Of a stretch of DNA of 64,000 nucleotides, positions 41,119 to 49,699 are shown one piece after another. Positions within the stretch are counted from its first letter, which is position 1. Every line of letters begins with the position of its first letter. The position numbers and the translations under genes were made by a program. Source of the DNA: Krasilnikovia cinnamomea (GTDB lineage Bacteria; Actinomycetota; Actinomycetes; Mycobacteriales; Micromonosporaceae); NCBI RefSeq assembly GCF_004217545.1, contig NZ_SHKY01000001.1, positions 5,022,001 through 5,086,000 on the forward strand. Reading direction: 5' to 3'. Under the pieces are notes generated by a model. It saw only the letters and a list, made by a program, of their open reading frames with translations, searched no databases and was not told the DNA's origin.

Positions 41119-42420
41119 ATGGCCGAAGTCAAGAAGGCCGCGAGAACGGCCGCCGCCCGCACGGGCGCGGGCCGGGCGTCGCCGACGGCCGCGAAGAGAA
41201 CGACGAAAGCCGCGACGTCCGCAACCGCGAAGCGGACCGCGACGAAGGCCGCCACGCGGCCCACCGCCAAGAAGACCACCGCCAAGAAGGCCGCGGCGAA
41301 GCCGGCCGCGAAGCGGACCGTGGCGAAGAAGACCGTGGCTAAGAAGACCACCGCTAAGAAGACCACCGCGAAGAAGACCACCGCGAAGCGGACGACCGCG
41401 CGGCCCGCCGCCAAGAAGTCCACCGCGACCACGAGGCCCGCCGCGAAGCGGACCACGGCGAAGGCCGCCGGTACCAAGGCCATCGGCAAGAAGGCCGCCG
41501 GTACGAAGACCACCGGAGCCGTGAAGAAGGCCGCCGGTGCGGCGAAGAAGACCGCCACCAAGGCCGCCGGTACCGCGAAGCGGACCGCGACGAAGGCCGG
41601 TGCCGCCCGGAAGTCCACCACGACGGCGAAGAAGACCGCCGCGAAGGCGACGCGCACCGCCCGGCCCACCGCGGCCAAGTCAGCCGCCGCGAAGAAGGCA
41701 CCGGCCCGCGCCACCAAGGCCGTGAAGAAGACGACCGCGAAGGCCGCCGGCACGGCCGCGACCAAGTCCACCGGTACGGCCCGCAAGGCCGCGACCAAGT
41801 CCACAGCCCGCAAGGCGGCGACCAAGTCCACAGCCCGCAAGGCCGCAACGAAGACCACGGCCCGCAAGGCCGCAACGAAGACCACGGCCCGCAAGGCCGC
41901 AACGAAGACCACGGCCCGCAAGGCGGCGACCAAGTCCACGGCGCGGAAAGCCGCGACCAAGACCACGGCGCGCAAGGCCGCGACCAAGGCCACCGGTACG
42001 GCGAAGCGGACCGCGACGACCGCGAGGTCCACGGCCACCAGGACGGCCGCGAAGACGGCGACCAGGTCCGCCGTGAAGAAGGCGGGCGTCACCCGCAGCA
42101 CGGCCAACGCCGGGGCGGCGAAGATCCGGCCGGCCGGCGCCGGCAAAGCGGCCAACGTGGCCAAGCCCGGTCGCACGACCAAGACATCGGCCACCAACGC
42201 GGGCCGCGTCCGAGCCCCCGCCTCACCGGCGGCAGCCCGCAAGGCCGCGGCCGCCAACAGCCGCCGCACCGCCACGGCAGGCACCGCCCGCAAGGCGTCG
42301 GCCACCCGCAACGCGGCGACGACCCGCAACGCGGCGACGACCCGCAACGCGGCGACGACCCGCAACGCGGCGACGACCCGGACGGCGTCCGGCACCCGGA
42401 AGGCGACCGTCCGGGCCTGA
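41119..42420 (+). CDS. Lys/Ala/Thr-rich histone H1-tail-like protein
   Basis: A 433-residue, extremely basic low-complexity protein built of KKTTAKKTTA, ARKAATKST and RNAATT repeats, with almost no hydrophobic residues except Ala and Val. It resembles the C-terminal tails of actinobacterial HU fusions (HupB/Hlp) and eukaryotic H1, but has no HU domain. Expected to bind and compact DNA non-specifically. A strong GGAGG precedes ATG 41119. Repeat copy number is likely to vary between strains. Confidence 0.75.
   Translation: MAEVKKAARTAAARTGAGRASPTAAKRTTKAATSATAKRTATKAATRPTAKKTTAKKAAAKPAAKRTVAKKTVAKKTTAKKTTAKKTTAKRTTARPAAKKSTATTRPAAKRTTAKAAGTKAIGKKAAGTKTTGAVKKAAGAAKKTATKAAGTAKRTATKAGAARKSTTTAKKTAAKATRTARPTAAKSAAAKKAPARATKAVKKTTAKAAGTAATKSTGTARKAATKSTARKAATKSTARKAATKTTARKAATKTTARKAATKTTARKAATKSTARKAATKTTARKAATKATGTAKRTATTARSTATRTAAKTATRSAVKKAGVTRSTANAGAAKIRPAGAGKAANVAKPGRTTKTSATNAGRVRAPASPAAARKAAAANSRRTATAGTARKASATRNAATTRNAATTRNAATTRNAATTRTASGTRKATVRA
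41779..41994 (+). repeat. 27-bp tandem repeat, 8 copies, coding ARKAATK(S/T)T
   Basis: Eight in-frame copies of a 9-codon unit within the Lys/Ala-rich gene, differing mainly at synonymous positions and at Ser/Thr. Confidence 0.85.
42304..42375 (+). repeat. 18-bp tandem repeat, 4 copies, coding TRNAAT
   Basis: Four nearly identical copies of ACCCGCAACGCGGCGACG near the 3' end of the same gene; the identity at DNA level indicates recent expansion. Confidence 0.85.
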
Positions 42421-42448
42421 CGGCACACCGGGCGCGGCCCGGAGACAC

Positions 42449-42471
42449 GGCGCGGCGCCGGGCGCCGCGCC
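42449..42471 (+). terminator. Terminator after Lys/Ala-rich gene
   Basis: GGCGCGGCG and CGCCGCGCC arms (42449-42457 and 42463-42471) with a 5-nt loop, 28 bp past the stop. Confidence 0.6.
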
Positions 42472-42596
42472 CAGACACGCGGCGCGGCCGTCGCGCTCGG
42501 CATCGCGGCGGCCCGTGGTGCGATCCGGACGGCGGGGACGGCCGCACCTCGATCGTGGGACGGGCGGGGTCGCGTACCTGCTGGTAGTAATGAGGC

Positions 42597-44030
42597 GTGC
42601 CGATCAACCGGGTGGTGCGGGCGCCCCGCATCGACTTCTCCGCGCTGCGCCGCGAGCTCCAACTGCCCGCCGAGTTTCCCGTCGCCGCCCTGCGCGAGGC
42701 GACGGAGGCGGCGGCGCGTACGCCCACCGGGGCCGACCGTACGGACATCCCGCTCGTCACGGTCGACCCGGCGACCTCGCGCGACCTCGACCAGGCGTTG
42801 TGCCTGACCCGCCGCGCCGGCGGCGGCTACCGGGTGCACTACGCGATCGCGGACGTCGCCTCGTACGTGCGCCCCGGCGGCCCGCTGGAGGACGAGACGT
42901 GGGCCCGCGGCCAGACCGTCTACCTGCCCGACGGCAAGGTGCCGCTGCATCCGCCGATCCTCAGCGAGGACGCCGCCAGCCTGCTCCCGGACGCCGACCG
43001 GGCCGCCGTGCTGTGGACGATCGACCTCGACGCCGAGGGCGACATCGCCGCGGTGGGCCTGGAGCGGGCCCGGGTGCGCAGCCGGGCGAAGCTGGACTAC
43101 GCGGGAGTGCAGGCGGCCGTGGACGCGGGCCGGGCGCCGGAGCCGGTGGCGCTGCTGCCCGAGATCGGCGCGCTGCTGGCGCGCCGGGCGGCCCAGCGCG
43201 GCGCCATCAACCTGCCGATCCCGGAACAGGAGATCGAGCCCAGCGGGGACGACGGCTGGCGGCTGGTGCTGCGCGCGCCACTGCCCGTCGAGGAGCACAA
43301 CGCGCAGATCTCGCTGCTCACCGGCATGGCCGCGGCGTCGCTCATGCTGGCCGGTGGGGTGGGACTGCTGCGGACGATGCCGGCGCCGCAGCCGGACGCG
43401 GTCGCGCGGTTGCGCGCCGCAGCCGGGTCGCTGGGCGTGGCCTGGCCGGAGGGCGCGCCGGTGGGCGACGTCGTGGCCGGGGTGGACGCGGGCAGCCCGC
43501 GCGGGGCGGCGTTCGTCGATCAGGCCGCCGAGCTGCTGCGCGGCGCGGCGTACACGGCGTTCGCCGGTCAGGCGCCCGCGCAGACCGGGCACGGCGGCGT
43601 CGGCGCACCGTACGCGCATGTCACGGCCCCGCTGCGCCGCCTGGCCGACCGGTACGCGACCGAGGCCTGCCTGGCCCTGCACGAGGGCCGGCCGGTGCCG
43701 GACTGGGTCCGGGAGGCGCTGGTGCGCCTGCCCGCCAGCATGTCCGCCAGCGACCGGGTCGCCTCGGCCGCCAACCGGGGCGCGATCGACCTGGCCGAGG
43801 CGGTGCTGCTGGCGGACCGGGTGGGTGCGACGTTCGACGCCGGGGTGCTGGACGTGGACGAGCCGCGCAACGGTGCCGCGAACCGGCGGCCGCCCGGTGG
43901 CACGATCGCGATCGACACCCCGGCGGTCCGCGCCCGGTGCACCGGCGAGCTGCCGCTGGGTGAGCGGGTCCGGGTACGTCTGACTACGGCCGATCCGCAG
44001 ACCCGTACGGTGCTGTTCGCCCGCGAGTGA
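42597..44030 (+). CDS. RNB-domain exoribonuclease (RNase II/R-like)
   Basis: A 477-residue protein. The catalytic RNB motif is TVDPATSRDLDQAL (Asp cluster for two metals), followed by YRVHYAIADVASYV and QTVYLPDGKVPLHPP. AHVTAPLRRLADRY near the C-terminus is the conserved end of the RNB fold. Cold-shock and full S1 domains are missing, so it is the short actinobacterial form. It should degrade RNA 3'-5'. GTG at 42597. Confidence 0.82.
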   Translation: MPINRVVRAPRIDFSALRRELQLPAEFPVAALREATEAAARTPTGADRTDIPLVTVDPATSRDLDQALCLTRRAGGGYRVHYAIADVASYVRPGGPLEDETWARGQTVYLPDGKVPLHPPILSEDAASLLPDADRAAVLWTIDLDAEGDIAAVGLERARVRSRAKLDYAGVQAAVDAGRAPEPVALLPEIGALLARRAAQRGAINLPIPEQEIEPSGDDGWRLVLRAPLPVEEHNAQISLLTGMAAASLMLAGGVGLLRTMPAPQPDAVARLRAAAGSLGVAWPEGAPVGDVVAGVDAGSPRGAAFVDQAAELLRGAAYTAFAGQAPAQTGHGGVGAPYAHVTAPLRRLADRYATEACLALHEGRPVPDWVREALVRLPASMSASDRVASAANRGAIDLAEAVLLADRVGATFDAGVLDVDEPRNGAANRRPPGGTIAIDTPAVRARCTGELPLGERVRVRLTTADPQTRTVLFARE

Positions 44031-44034
44031 CCGG

Positions 44035-44166
44035 TCAGGGCAGGCGCGGGACCCGGGTCTCGTCGAGCGGCCAGCCGGGATCGTGGGTGACCTCCCACGT
44101 TGATCGCCAGCAGCTGCCGTCGCCGACGCCGAGGGTGGCGAGGCTGACCCGGGCGGGTACGGACAC
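44035..44166 (-). CDS. 43-aa small protein, unknown
   Basis: The frame starts at GTG 44166, six bases after GGAGG. The product has the central GDGSCWRSTWEVTHDPGWPL and ends ETRVPRLP, with a single Cys and four Trp or Trp-adjacent positions. It converges with the RNB gene and lies 60 bp upstream of the panB start region's opposite end. No family recognised; the strong ribosome-binding site and normal codon use are the support. Confidence 0.45.
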   Translation of the reverse strand: MSVPARVSLATLGVGDGSCWRSTWEVTHDPGWPLDETRVPRLP

Positions 44167-44225
44167 GTGGCACCTCCGATCACGGAGTCTGCCGTCGGCC
44201 CGCCCGGGCAGCCGCGCCGCCGCGC

Positions 44226-45068
44226 CTAGCTGAAGGTGTGCTCCGCGGCCGGGAACTCGCCGCCGCGCACCTCGTCGGCGAACCGCCGGGTCGCCTCGCC
44301 GAGCACGGTAGCCAGGTCGGCGTAGTGCTTCACGAAGCGCGGTGCCTTGCCCGTACGCAGCCCGGCCATGTCCTGCCAGACCATCACCTGCGCGTCGGTG
44401 TCGGGGCCGGCCCCGATGCCGACCGTCGGGATGCTCAGCTCCTTGGTGATCTGGGTGGCCACCTCGCCGGGCACCATCTCCAGCACCACCGCGAACGCGC
44501 CCGCCTCGGCGACCGCGCGGGCGTCCGCGACCAGCTCCTCGGCGGCCCGGTCGCCGCGGCCCTGCACCCGGTACCCGCCGAACGCGTGCTCGCTCTGCGG
44601 GGTGAAGCCGATGTGCGCCATCACCGGGATCCCGGCGCCGGTCAGCGCCGAGATCTGCCCGGACACCCGGCGGCCGCCCTCCAGCTTGACGGCGTGGCAG
44701 CCGCCCTCCTTCATGAACCGCACCGCCGTACGCAGGGCCTGGGTGGGCCCCTCCTCGTACGAGCCGAACGGCAGGTCGCCCACGATCAGCGCGGTCTTCG
44801 TGGCGCGCACCACCGCGCGTACCAGGGGAAGCAGCTCGTCGGCGGTGACCGGGACGGTCGTCTCGTAGCCGAAGACGTTGTTGGCCGCGGAGTCCCCGAC
44901 CAGCAGCACCGGGATGCCGGCGGCGTCGAAGATCCCGGCGGTGTACTGGTCGTAGGACGTGAGCATGGCCCAGCGGTCGCCGCGCTGCTTGGCGGCGAGC
45001 AGGTCGCGGGTGCGGACCCGGCGGGTGGGTGGGCCGCCGTAGAGGGTGGGCACCTCGATGTCGGACAT
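44226..45068 (-). CDS. panB: 3-methyl-2-oxobutanoate hydroxymethyltransferase
   Basis: A 280-residue TIM-barrel enzyme of pantothenate synthesis, adding a hydroxymethyl group from methylene-tetrahydrofolate to 2-oxoisovalerate. MLTSYDQYTAGIFD, LLVGDSAANNVFGY (metal Asp), VGDLPFGSYE, AVKLEGG and GIGAGPDTDAQVMVW are the family signatures in order. ATG 45068 has an upstream purine run (GGAAAGGAG). The gene follows nadE on the same strand after about 100 bp. Confidence 0.92.
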   Translation of the reverse strand: MSDIEVPTLYGGPPTRRVRTRDLLAAKQRGDRWAMLTSYDQYTAGIFDAAGIPVLLVGDSAANNVFGYETTVPVTADELLPLVRAVVRATKTALIVGDLPFGSYEEGPTQALRTAVRFMKEGGCHAVKLEGGRRVSGQISALTGAGIPVMAHIGFTPQSEHAFGGYRVQGRGDRAAEELVADARAVAEAGAFAVVLEMVPGEVATQITKELSIPTVGIGAGPDTDAQVMVWQDMAGLRTGKAPRFVKHYADLATVLGEATRRFADEVRGGEFPAAEHTFS

Positions 45069-45168
45069 CGTCGTCTCCTTTCCTCGAGGCCGCGTGGTGC
45101 GGTCCCCGGGTTGTGCCCTCGATCGTCGCACCACCGGGCCGTTCCCGGTCAGGGTTGAGTGCAGGTCG

Positions 45169-46980
45169 TCACACGCCCTCGCGGAATCTGTTCGTGATGG
45201 GCAGCCGCCGGTCCCGGCCGAACGCCTTGATCGAGATCTTCGTGCCGGGCGCGGACTGGCGGCGCTTGTACTCGGCGCCGTCGACCAGGCGCAGCACCCG
45301 GTCCACCAGCGCCGCGTCGTACCCGGCCGCGATGAGGTCGTCGCGGCCCGCGTCGTTGTCGATGTAGCCGGTGAGCACCGCGTCCAGCAGGTCGTAGTCG
45401 GGCAGCGAGTCCGCGTCGACCTGGCCGGGGCGCAGCTCGGCGCTGGGCGGCTTGGTGATCGAGTTCTCCGGGATGGGCGGCTGGTCGCCGCAGGCGGCGG
45501 CCTCCGCGTTGCGCCAGTTCGCCAGCCGCCACACCATCGTCTTGGGTACGTCCTTGAGCGGGTTGAAGCCGCCGACGGAGTCGCCGTACAGGGTCGAGTA
45601 GCCGACCGCCAGCTCGCTCTTGTTGCCCGTGGTGAGCACCAGGTGGCCCTCCTGGTTCGACAGCGCCATGAGGATCACGCCGCGTACCCGGGCCTGCAGA
45701 TTCTCCACGGCCAGCCCGGACAGCGACAGGTTCGCCAGGAACGCGTCGACCATCGGCTGGATGGGCTCGACCCGGTAGTCCAACCCGGTGCGTTTGGCCA
45801 GGTCGGCGGCGTCGTCGCGGGAGTGGTCCGAGGAGAACGCGCTGGGCATCGAGACACCGAACACCCGGTCGGGGCCGATCGCGTCGACCGCGATGGCGGC
45901 CACCACGGCCGAGTCGATGCCGCCGGACAGGCCCAGCACCACCGAGCGGAACCCGTTCTTCTCGACGTAGTCGCGCAGCCCGAGGACCAGCGCGGACCAG
46001 ATCTCCGCCTCGTCGCTGACGCGCTCGGCGACGCCACCGACCACCCGGTCGCCGGTGACCGGTCGCGGCGCGCCGGTCAGCGTGACCCGCTCGATCGCCA
46101 TGTCGTCGTCGCGGGCCTGCTCGCCGTGCAGCGACTCGCCCGAGCGGCGGGTCAGCTCCGGGCCGGAGCCCGCCACGTTGGGGGTCTCGTCGGCGGCGGG
46201 CAGTTCCAGGTCGTGCACGAGCAGGTCCTCGACGAACTGCGGGGAGCGGGCCAGCAGCTCGCCGGTCGCGCCGACGATGATCGAGTCGCCGTCGAAGACC
46301 AGCTCGTCCTGGCCGCCGACCATGTTCACGTACGCGACGGTGGCGCCCGCCTCGGCGGCGCGGCGCTGCACCAGCGGGAGCCGTACGTCGTCCTTGTTCA
46401 GCTCGTACGGTGAGGCGTTGATGTTGACGACCAGGCCGACGCCCGCGCGGCGCGCCGCCGCGAACGGGCCGCCCGCCTGCCACACGTCCTCGCAGACCGT
46501 GAGCGCGACGTCGACCCCGCCGAAGCGCACCACGGTCAGGGCGGACCCGGGCTCGAAGTAGCGGTCCTCGTCGAACACTCCGTAGTTGGGCAGGTGGTGC
46601 TTGAAGTACGTGGCCGCGACCGCGCCGCCGTGCAGCAGGGCGGAGCCGTCCCGGCGGCCGCTGCCGGGGGCCGCGTCGGCGCTGGTCGGGGCGGGTCCGT
46701 CGGCGTCCACGTAGCCCACCACGACGGCCAGCTCGCCCAGTCCGTCCGCGGCGAGATCGGCGGCGAGGGTACGCAGCGCCGACTGCGAGGCCCGCACGAA
46801 CGAGTCCCGGAACACCAGGTCCTCGATGGGGTAGCCGGTCAGCATCATCTCCGGGAAGGCGACCAGCTGGGCTCCGGCGTCGGCGGCCACGCGGCACCAG
46901 CGCCGGATCGCGGCCGCGTTCCCGGCGATGTCGCCGACCGTCGAGTTCACCTGGGCCAGAGCGATGCGCATCGAGGGCAT
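45169..46980 (-). CDS. nadE: Glutamine-dependent NAD+ synthetase
   Basis: A 603-residue two-domain enzyme making NAD+ from deamido-NAD+ using glutamine. The N-terminal nitrilase-like glutaminase has its Glu-Lys-Cys triad in AFPEMMLTGYP, YFKHHLPNYGVF and LTVCEDVWQAGG. The C-terminal synthetase has the ATP-pyrophosphatase loop GLSGGIDSAV, TTGNKSE and STLYGDSVGGFNP. Length matches the mycobacterial NadE. ATG 46980 or 46971 are both acceptable starts. Upstream is the divergent glnA2. Confidence 0.93.
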   Translation of the reverse strand: MPSMRIALAQVNSTVGDIAGNAAAIRRWCRVAADAGAQLVAFPEMMLTGYPIEDLVFRDSFVRASQSALRTLAADLAADGLGELAVVVGYVDADGPAPTSADAAPGSGRRDGSALLHGGAVAATYFKHHLPNYGVFDEDRYFEPGSALTVVRFGGVDVALTVCEDVWQAGGPFAAARRAGVGLVVNINASPYELNKDDVRLPLVQRRAAEAGATVAYVNMVGGQDELVFDGDSIIVGATGELLARSPQFVEDLLVHDLELPAADETPNVAGSGPELTRRSGESLHGEQARDDDMAIERVTLTGAPRPVTGDRVVGGVAERVSDEAEIWSALVLGLRDYVEKNGFRSVVLGLSGGIDSAVVAAIAVDAIGPDRVFGVSMPSAFSSDHSRDDAADLAKRTGLDYRVEPIQPMVDAFLANLSLSGLAVENLQARVRGVILMALSNQEGHLVLTTGNKSELAVGYSTLYGDSVGGFNPLKDVPKTMVWRLANWRNAEAAACGDQPPIPENSITKPPSAELRPGQVDADSLPDYDLLDAVLTGYIDNDAGRDDLIAAGYDAALVDRVLRLVDGAEYKRRQSAPGTKISIKAFGRDRRLPITNRFREGV

Positions 46981-47110
46981 GGCCTCATTGTTCCCCAGCG
47001 CGGCGACGTCGCCGGTGTGTGGCCCGTCGCACCGTCCGGGGACGCCTGCTCTACCGTTTGCTGATCACCATGGGACCTCACCCGGGACATCCGCGTGCGG
47101 CACGGTCAGC

Positions 47111-47126
47111 GTAATCTCTGCGTAAC
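47111..47126 (+). promoter_or_regulatory. Candidate GlnR box upstream of glnA2
   Basis: GTAAT-n6-GTAAC (47111-47126) fits the a/b site spacing of actinobacterial GlnR boxes, 68 bp before the GTG start. Plausible since glnA genes are classical GlnR targets, but a single site is weak evidence. Confidence 0.35.
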
Positions 47127-47193
47127 GGAGCCGGGGGACACTGACCGCCGAGCGGGCGGGCCGGTCCCAGCCGCTGGCGTACGAGGGGTTGAC

Positions 47194-48543
47194 GTGGACC
47201 GACAGCAGGAGTTCGTGCTTCGCACGCTCGAAGAGCGCGACATCCGTTTTGTCCGGCTCTGGTTCACCGATGTGCTCGGCACCCTGAAGAGCGTGTCCGT
47301 CGCGCCCGCCGAGCTGGAGAGCGCCTTCGAAGAGGGCATCGGGATCGACGGGTCGGCGATCGAGGGCTTCGCCCGGGTCTACGAGTCCGACATGGTCGCC
47401 ATGCCGGACCCGACCACGTTCCAGGTCTTCCCGTTCGAGGGCGGCGCCAGCGGGGAGAGCGCCCGGATGTTCTGCGACATCCTGCTGCCCGACGGCAGCG
47501 CCGCGTGGGCCGACCCGCGGCACGTGCTGCGCCGCATGCTCTCCAAGGCCGCGGAGAAGGGCTTCACCTACTACACCCACCCGGAAATCGAGTTCTTCCT
47601 CGTCCAGGACGACCCGCTGGACGGCTCGGTGCCCGTGCCGGTCGACAACGGCGGCTACTTCGACCACACCAACCACGTGGTCGCCCGCGACTTCCGCCGC
47701 CAGGCCGTGCTCGCCCTGGAACGCATCGGCATCTCGGTGGAGTTCAGCCACCACGAGGTCGCGCCCGGCCAGCAGGAGATCGACCTGCGCTACGCCGACG
47801 CGCTCACCACGGCCGACAACATCATGACGTTCCGGCACGTCGTGAAGGAAGTGGCGCTGACCCAGGGGGTGCGCGCCTCGTTCATGCCCAAGCCGTTCAC
47901 CGACCAGCCCGGCAGCGGCATGCACACCCACCTGTCGCTGTTCGAGGGCGAGCGCAACGCGTTCTTCGACGGCGACGACCCGCAGAAGCTGTCCAAGACC
48001 GCGCGGGCGTTCATCGCCGGGCTGCTCGTGCACGCCCGCGAGTACACCGCGGTCACCAACCAGTGGGTCAACTCGTACAAGCGGCTGTTCCCGATGCAGC
48101 TGCCGGACCGGATCACCGAGTCGCCCGCGTTCGTGAGCTGGGGTCACCTCAACCGCTCCGCGCTGGTCCGGGTGCCCGCGTTCGGCAAGCCGAACTCGGC
48201 GCGGGTCGAGGTCCGTTCGATCGACTCGGCCACCAACCCCTACCTGGCCTTCGCGGTCATGCTCGGCGCCGGGCTCAAGGGCATCGAGGAGGGGTACGAG
48301 CTGCCCCCGGGCGCCGAGGACGACGTCTGGTCGCTGTCGGCGGCCGAGCGCAAGGCGATGGGGTACGACGCCCTGCCGGAGAACCTGTCCGAGGCGATCG
48401 ACGTCATGGAGAAGTCGGAACTCGTGCCCGAGGTGCTCGGCGAACACGTCTTCGACTTCTTCCTGCGCAACAAGCGCACCGAGTGGGAGCAGTACCGCCG
48501 CGAGGTCACCCCGTACGAGCGGCAGCGGTACCTCGCGCTGTGA
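47194..48543 (+). CDS. glnA2: Type I glutamine synthetase, GlnA2 group
   Basis: A 449-residue ammonium-assimilating enzyme. DRQQEFVLRTLEERDIRFVR at the start, HPEIEFFLVQDDP, AFIAGLLVHAREY with NSYKRLFP, and ARVEVRSIDSATNPYLAFAV place it with mycobacterial GlnA2. At the position of the adenylylation Tyr in GlnA1-type enzymes (NLY.LP) the sequence is DVWSLSAAE, with Trp. It is probably not adenylylated, although glnE lies downstream. GTG 47194 has GAGGGG just upstream. Confidence 0.9.
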   Translation: MDRQQEFVLRTLEERDIRFVRLWFTDVLGTLKSVSVAPAELESAFEEGIGIDGSAIEGFARVYESDMVAMPDPTTFQVFPFEGGASGESARMFCDILLPDGSAAWADPRHVLRRMLSKAAEKGFTYYTHPEIEFFLVQDDPLDGSVPVPVDNGGYFDHTNHVVARDFRRQAVLALERIGISVEFSHHEVAPGQQEIDLRYADALTTADNIMTFRHVVKEVALTQGVRASFMPKPFTDQPGSGMHTHLSLFEGERNAFFDGDDPQKLSKTARAFIAGLLVHAREYTAVTNQWVNSYKRLFPMQLPDRITESPAFVSWGHLNRSALVRVPAFGKPNSARVEVRSIDSATNPYLAFAVMLGAGLKGIEEGYELPPGAEDDVWSLSAAERKAMGYDALPENLSEAIDVMEKSELVPEVLGEHVFDFFLRNKRTEWEQYRREVTPYERQRYLAL

Positions 48544-48555
48544 CACGCGAAAATA

Positions 48556-48582
48556 GGCCCGGCGGTGGATCACTGTCGGGCC
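48556..48582 (+). terminator. Terminator after glnA2
   Basis: GGCCCG (48556-48561) and CGGGCC (48577-48582) with an extended imperfect stem between, 12 bp past the stop. Confidence 0.55.
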
Positions 48583-48629
48583 GCGGTCCGCTACGGTGCC
48601 TGCGTCAGGTCACGTACTGAGGAGACACC

Positions 48630-49055
48630 GTGCTGCAAGACTTGCTTGAGGGCGCCGGACGCAGCGTCGTGTTCGGACTGGTCGGCATCGGGCTGATGGC
48701 GCTCGGCTATCTGCTCGTCGACGTGCTGACCCCGGGCAAGCTGAAGGATCTCATCTTCGTCGAGCGCAACGCCAACGCCGGCATCCTGCTGGTCGCCAAC
48801 CAGCTCGGCATCGCGCTGATCGTCTTCACCGCGATCTTCACCAGCTATGACGAGTTCGGCAAGGGGCTCGCCTCCACGCTGATCTTCGGGCTGATCGGCA
48901 TCGGCGTCATGGGCTTCGCCTTCCTCGTCCTGGACTGGCTGACCCCGGGCAAGCTGGGCGAGGTGATCTGCACGCCGGACCGGCACCCGGGCGCGCTGGT
49001 CAGCGCCGCGTCCCACTTCGGCGCTGCCCTCATCGTCTGCGCCTGCATCGCCTGA
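48630..49055 (+). CDS. DUF350 membrane protein
   Basis: 141 residues with four transmembrane segments arranged as two similar halves. GIGLMALGYLLVDVLTPGKL in the first half is echoed by GIGVMGFAFLVLDWLTPGKL in the second, an internal duplication typical of DUF350. Function unknown; some relatives are linked to membrane-stress or tellurite-type loci. GTG 48630 follows GAGGAGA. It lies between glnA2 and the convergent GatB/YqeY gene. Confidence 0.75.
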   Translation: MLQDLLEGAGRSVVFGLVGIGLMALGYLLVDVLTPGKLKDLIFVERNANAGILLVANQLGIALIVFTAIFTSYDEFGKGLASTLIFGLIGIGVMGFAFLVLDWLTPGKLGEVICTPDRHPGALVSAASHFGAALIVCACIA

Positions 49056-49074
49056 CCGGCGCCTGCCGGAACGC

Positions 49075-49491
49075 TCAGGCCCCGTCCAGGTGGGAGGCGA
49101 GGGCCCGGGCCTCCGCGCGCAGCCGCTGCGCCTGCTCGGGCCGCTGCAGGTGGTCGTACTCGTCGGCGGCCGCCAGGCGGTCGGTGATCTCCGCCCGGAC
49201 GATCCGTTCCACCTCGGCGTCGTCCTGCGCTCGCCGGGCCACCTCGCTGACTCCCAGCCCGGCAGCGGACTTCGCGAACGAGCCGCCGCCCGAAGCCGCC
49301 GCGTCGCTCGGTGGCGCGCTCGCGGCCTCGCCAATGCCCGGTGCGGCCGCGTCCTGGTCCCCGGCCGGCGCGACCGCGGCCGCGTTCTCGATCGCGGCCA
49401 GCGCCGACCGCAGCGCCGCCACCGCGGCGGTGTCGCGCGCCTTCATCGCCGGGACCAGGGCGGCCTGCAACCGTTCACGCAGCATCGACAT
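49075..49491 (-). CDS. GatB/YqeY domain protein
   Basis: A 138-residue helical protein. LRERLQAALVPAMKARDTAA followed by VAALRSALAAIENAAAV begins the YqeY fold, then an Ala/Pro-rich linker (about residues 38-75), then EVARRAQDDAEVERIV and YDHLQRPEQAQRLRAEARAL. It resembles the C-terminal tRNA-binding domain of GatB without the catalytic part. Function unknown; a role in tRNA-linked transamidation is inferred from family only. Confidence 0.75.
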   Translation of the reverse strand: MSMLRERLQAALVPAMKARDTAAVAALRSALAAIENAAAVAPAGDQDAAAPGIGEAASAPPSDAAASGGGSFAKSAAGLGVSEVARRAQDDAEVERIVRAEITDRLAAADEYDHLQRPEQAQRLRAEARALASHLDGA

Positions 49492-49699
49492 GGGGTGTCA
49501 GATCCCGTTCTCGCGTAGGTGGCCTGACCGTACCGGGCTGTCGTGGGTGATGGCCGCCGATTTTCGGCGAGCTGGACCAGGGGCGGCGCGGCATGGGCGC
49601 CGCGCCGCTGAGGCCAATTCCGGACCCGCCCGCCGCCCGCCCGGCGACCCGCCGCGATCCGGCCACGGCGGGCGGCGCGCCATTCGTTAGCCTCGGGGG

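Noticed and set aside
39603..44183. A 1526-codon open frame on the minus strand across asd, the Lys/Ala-rich gene and the RNB gene
   Set aside because: It is antisense to three well supported genes. Its protein is low-complexity and reflects the GC bias and the repeats on the other strand.
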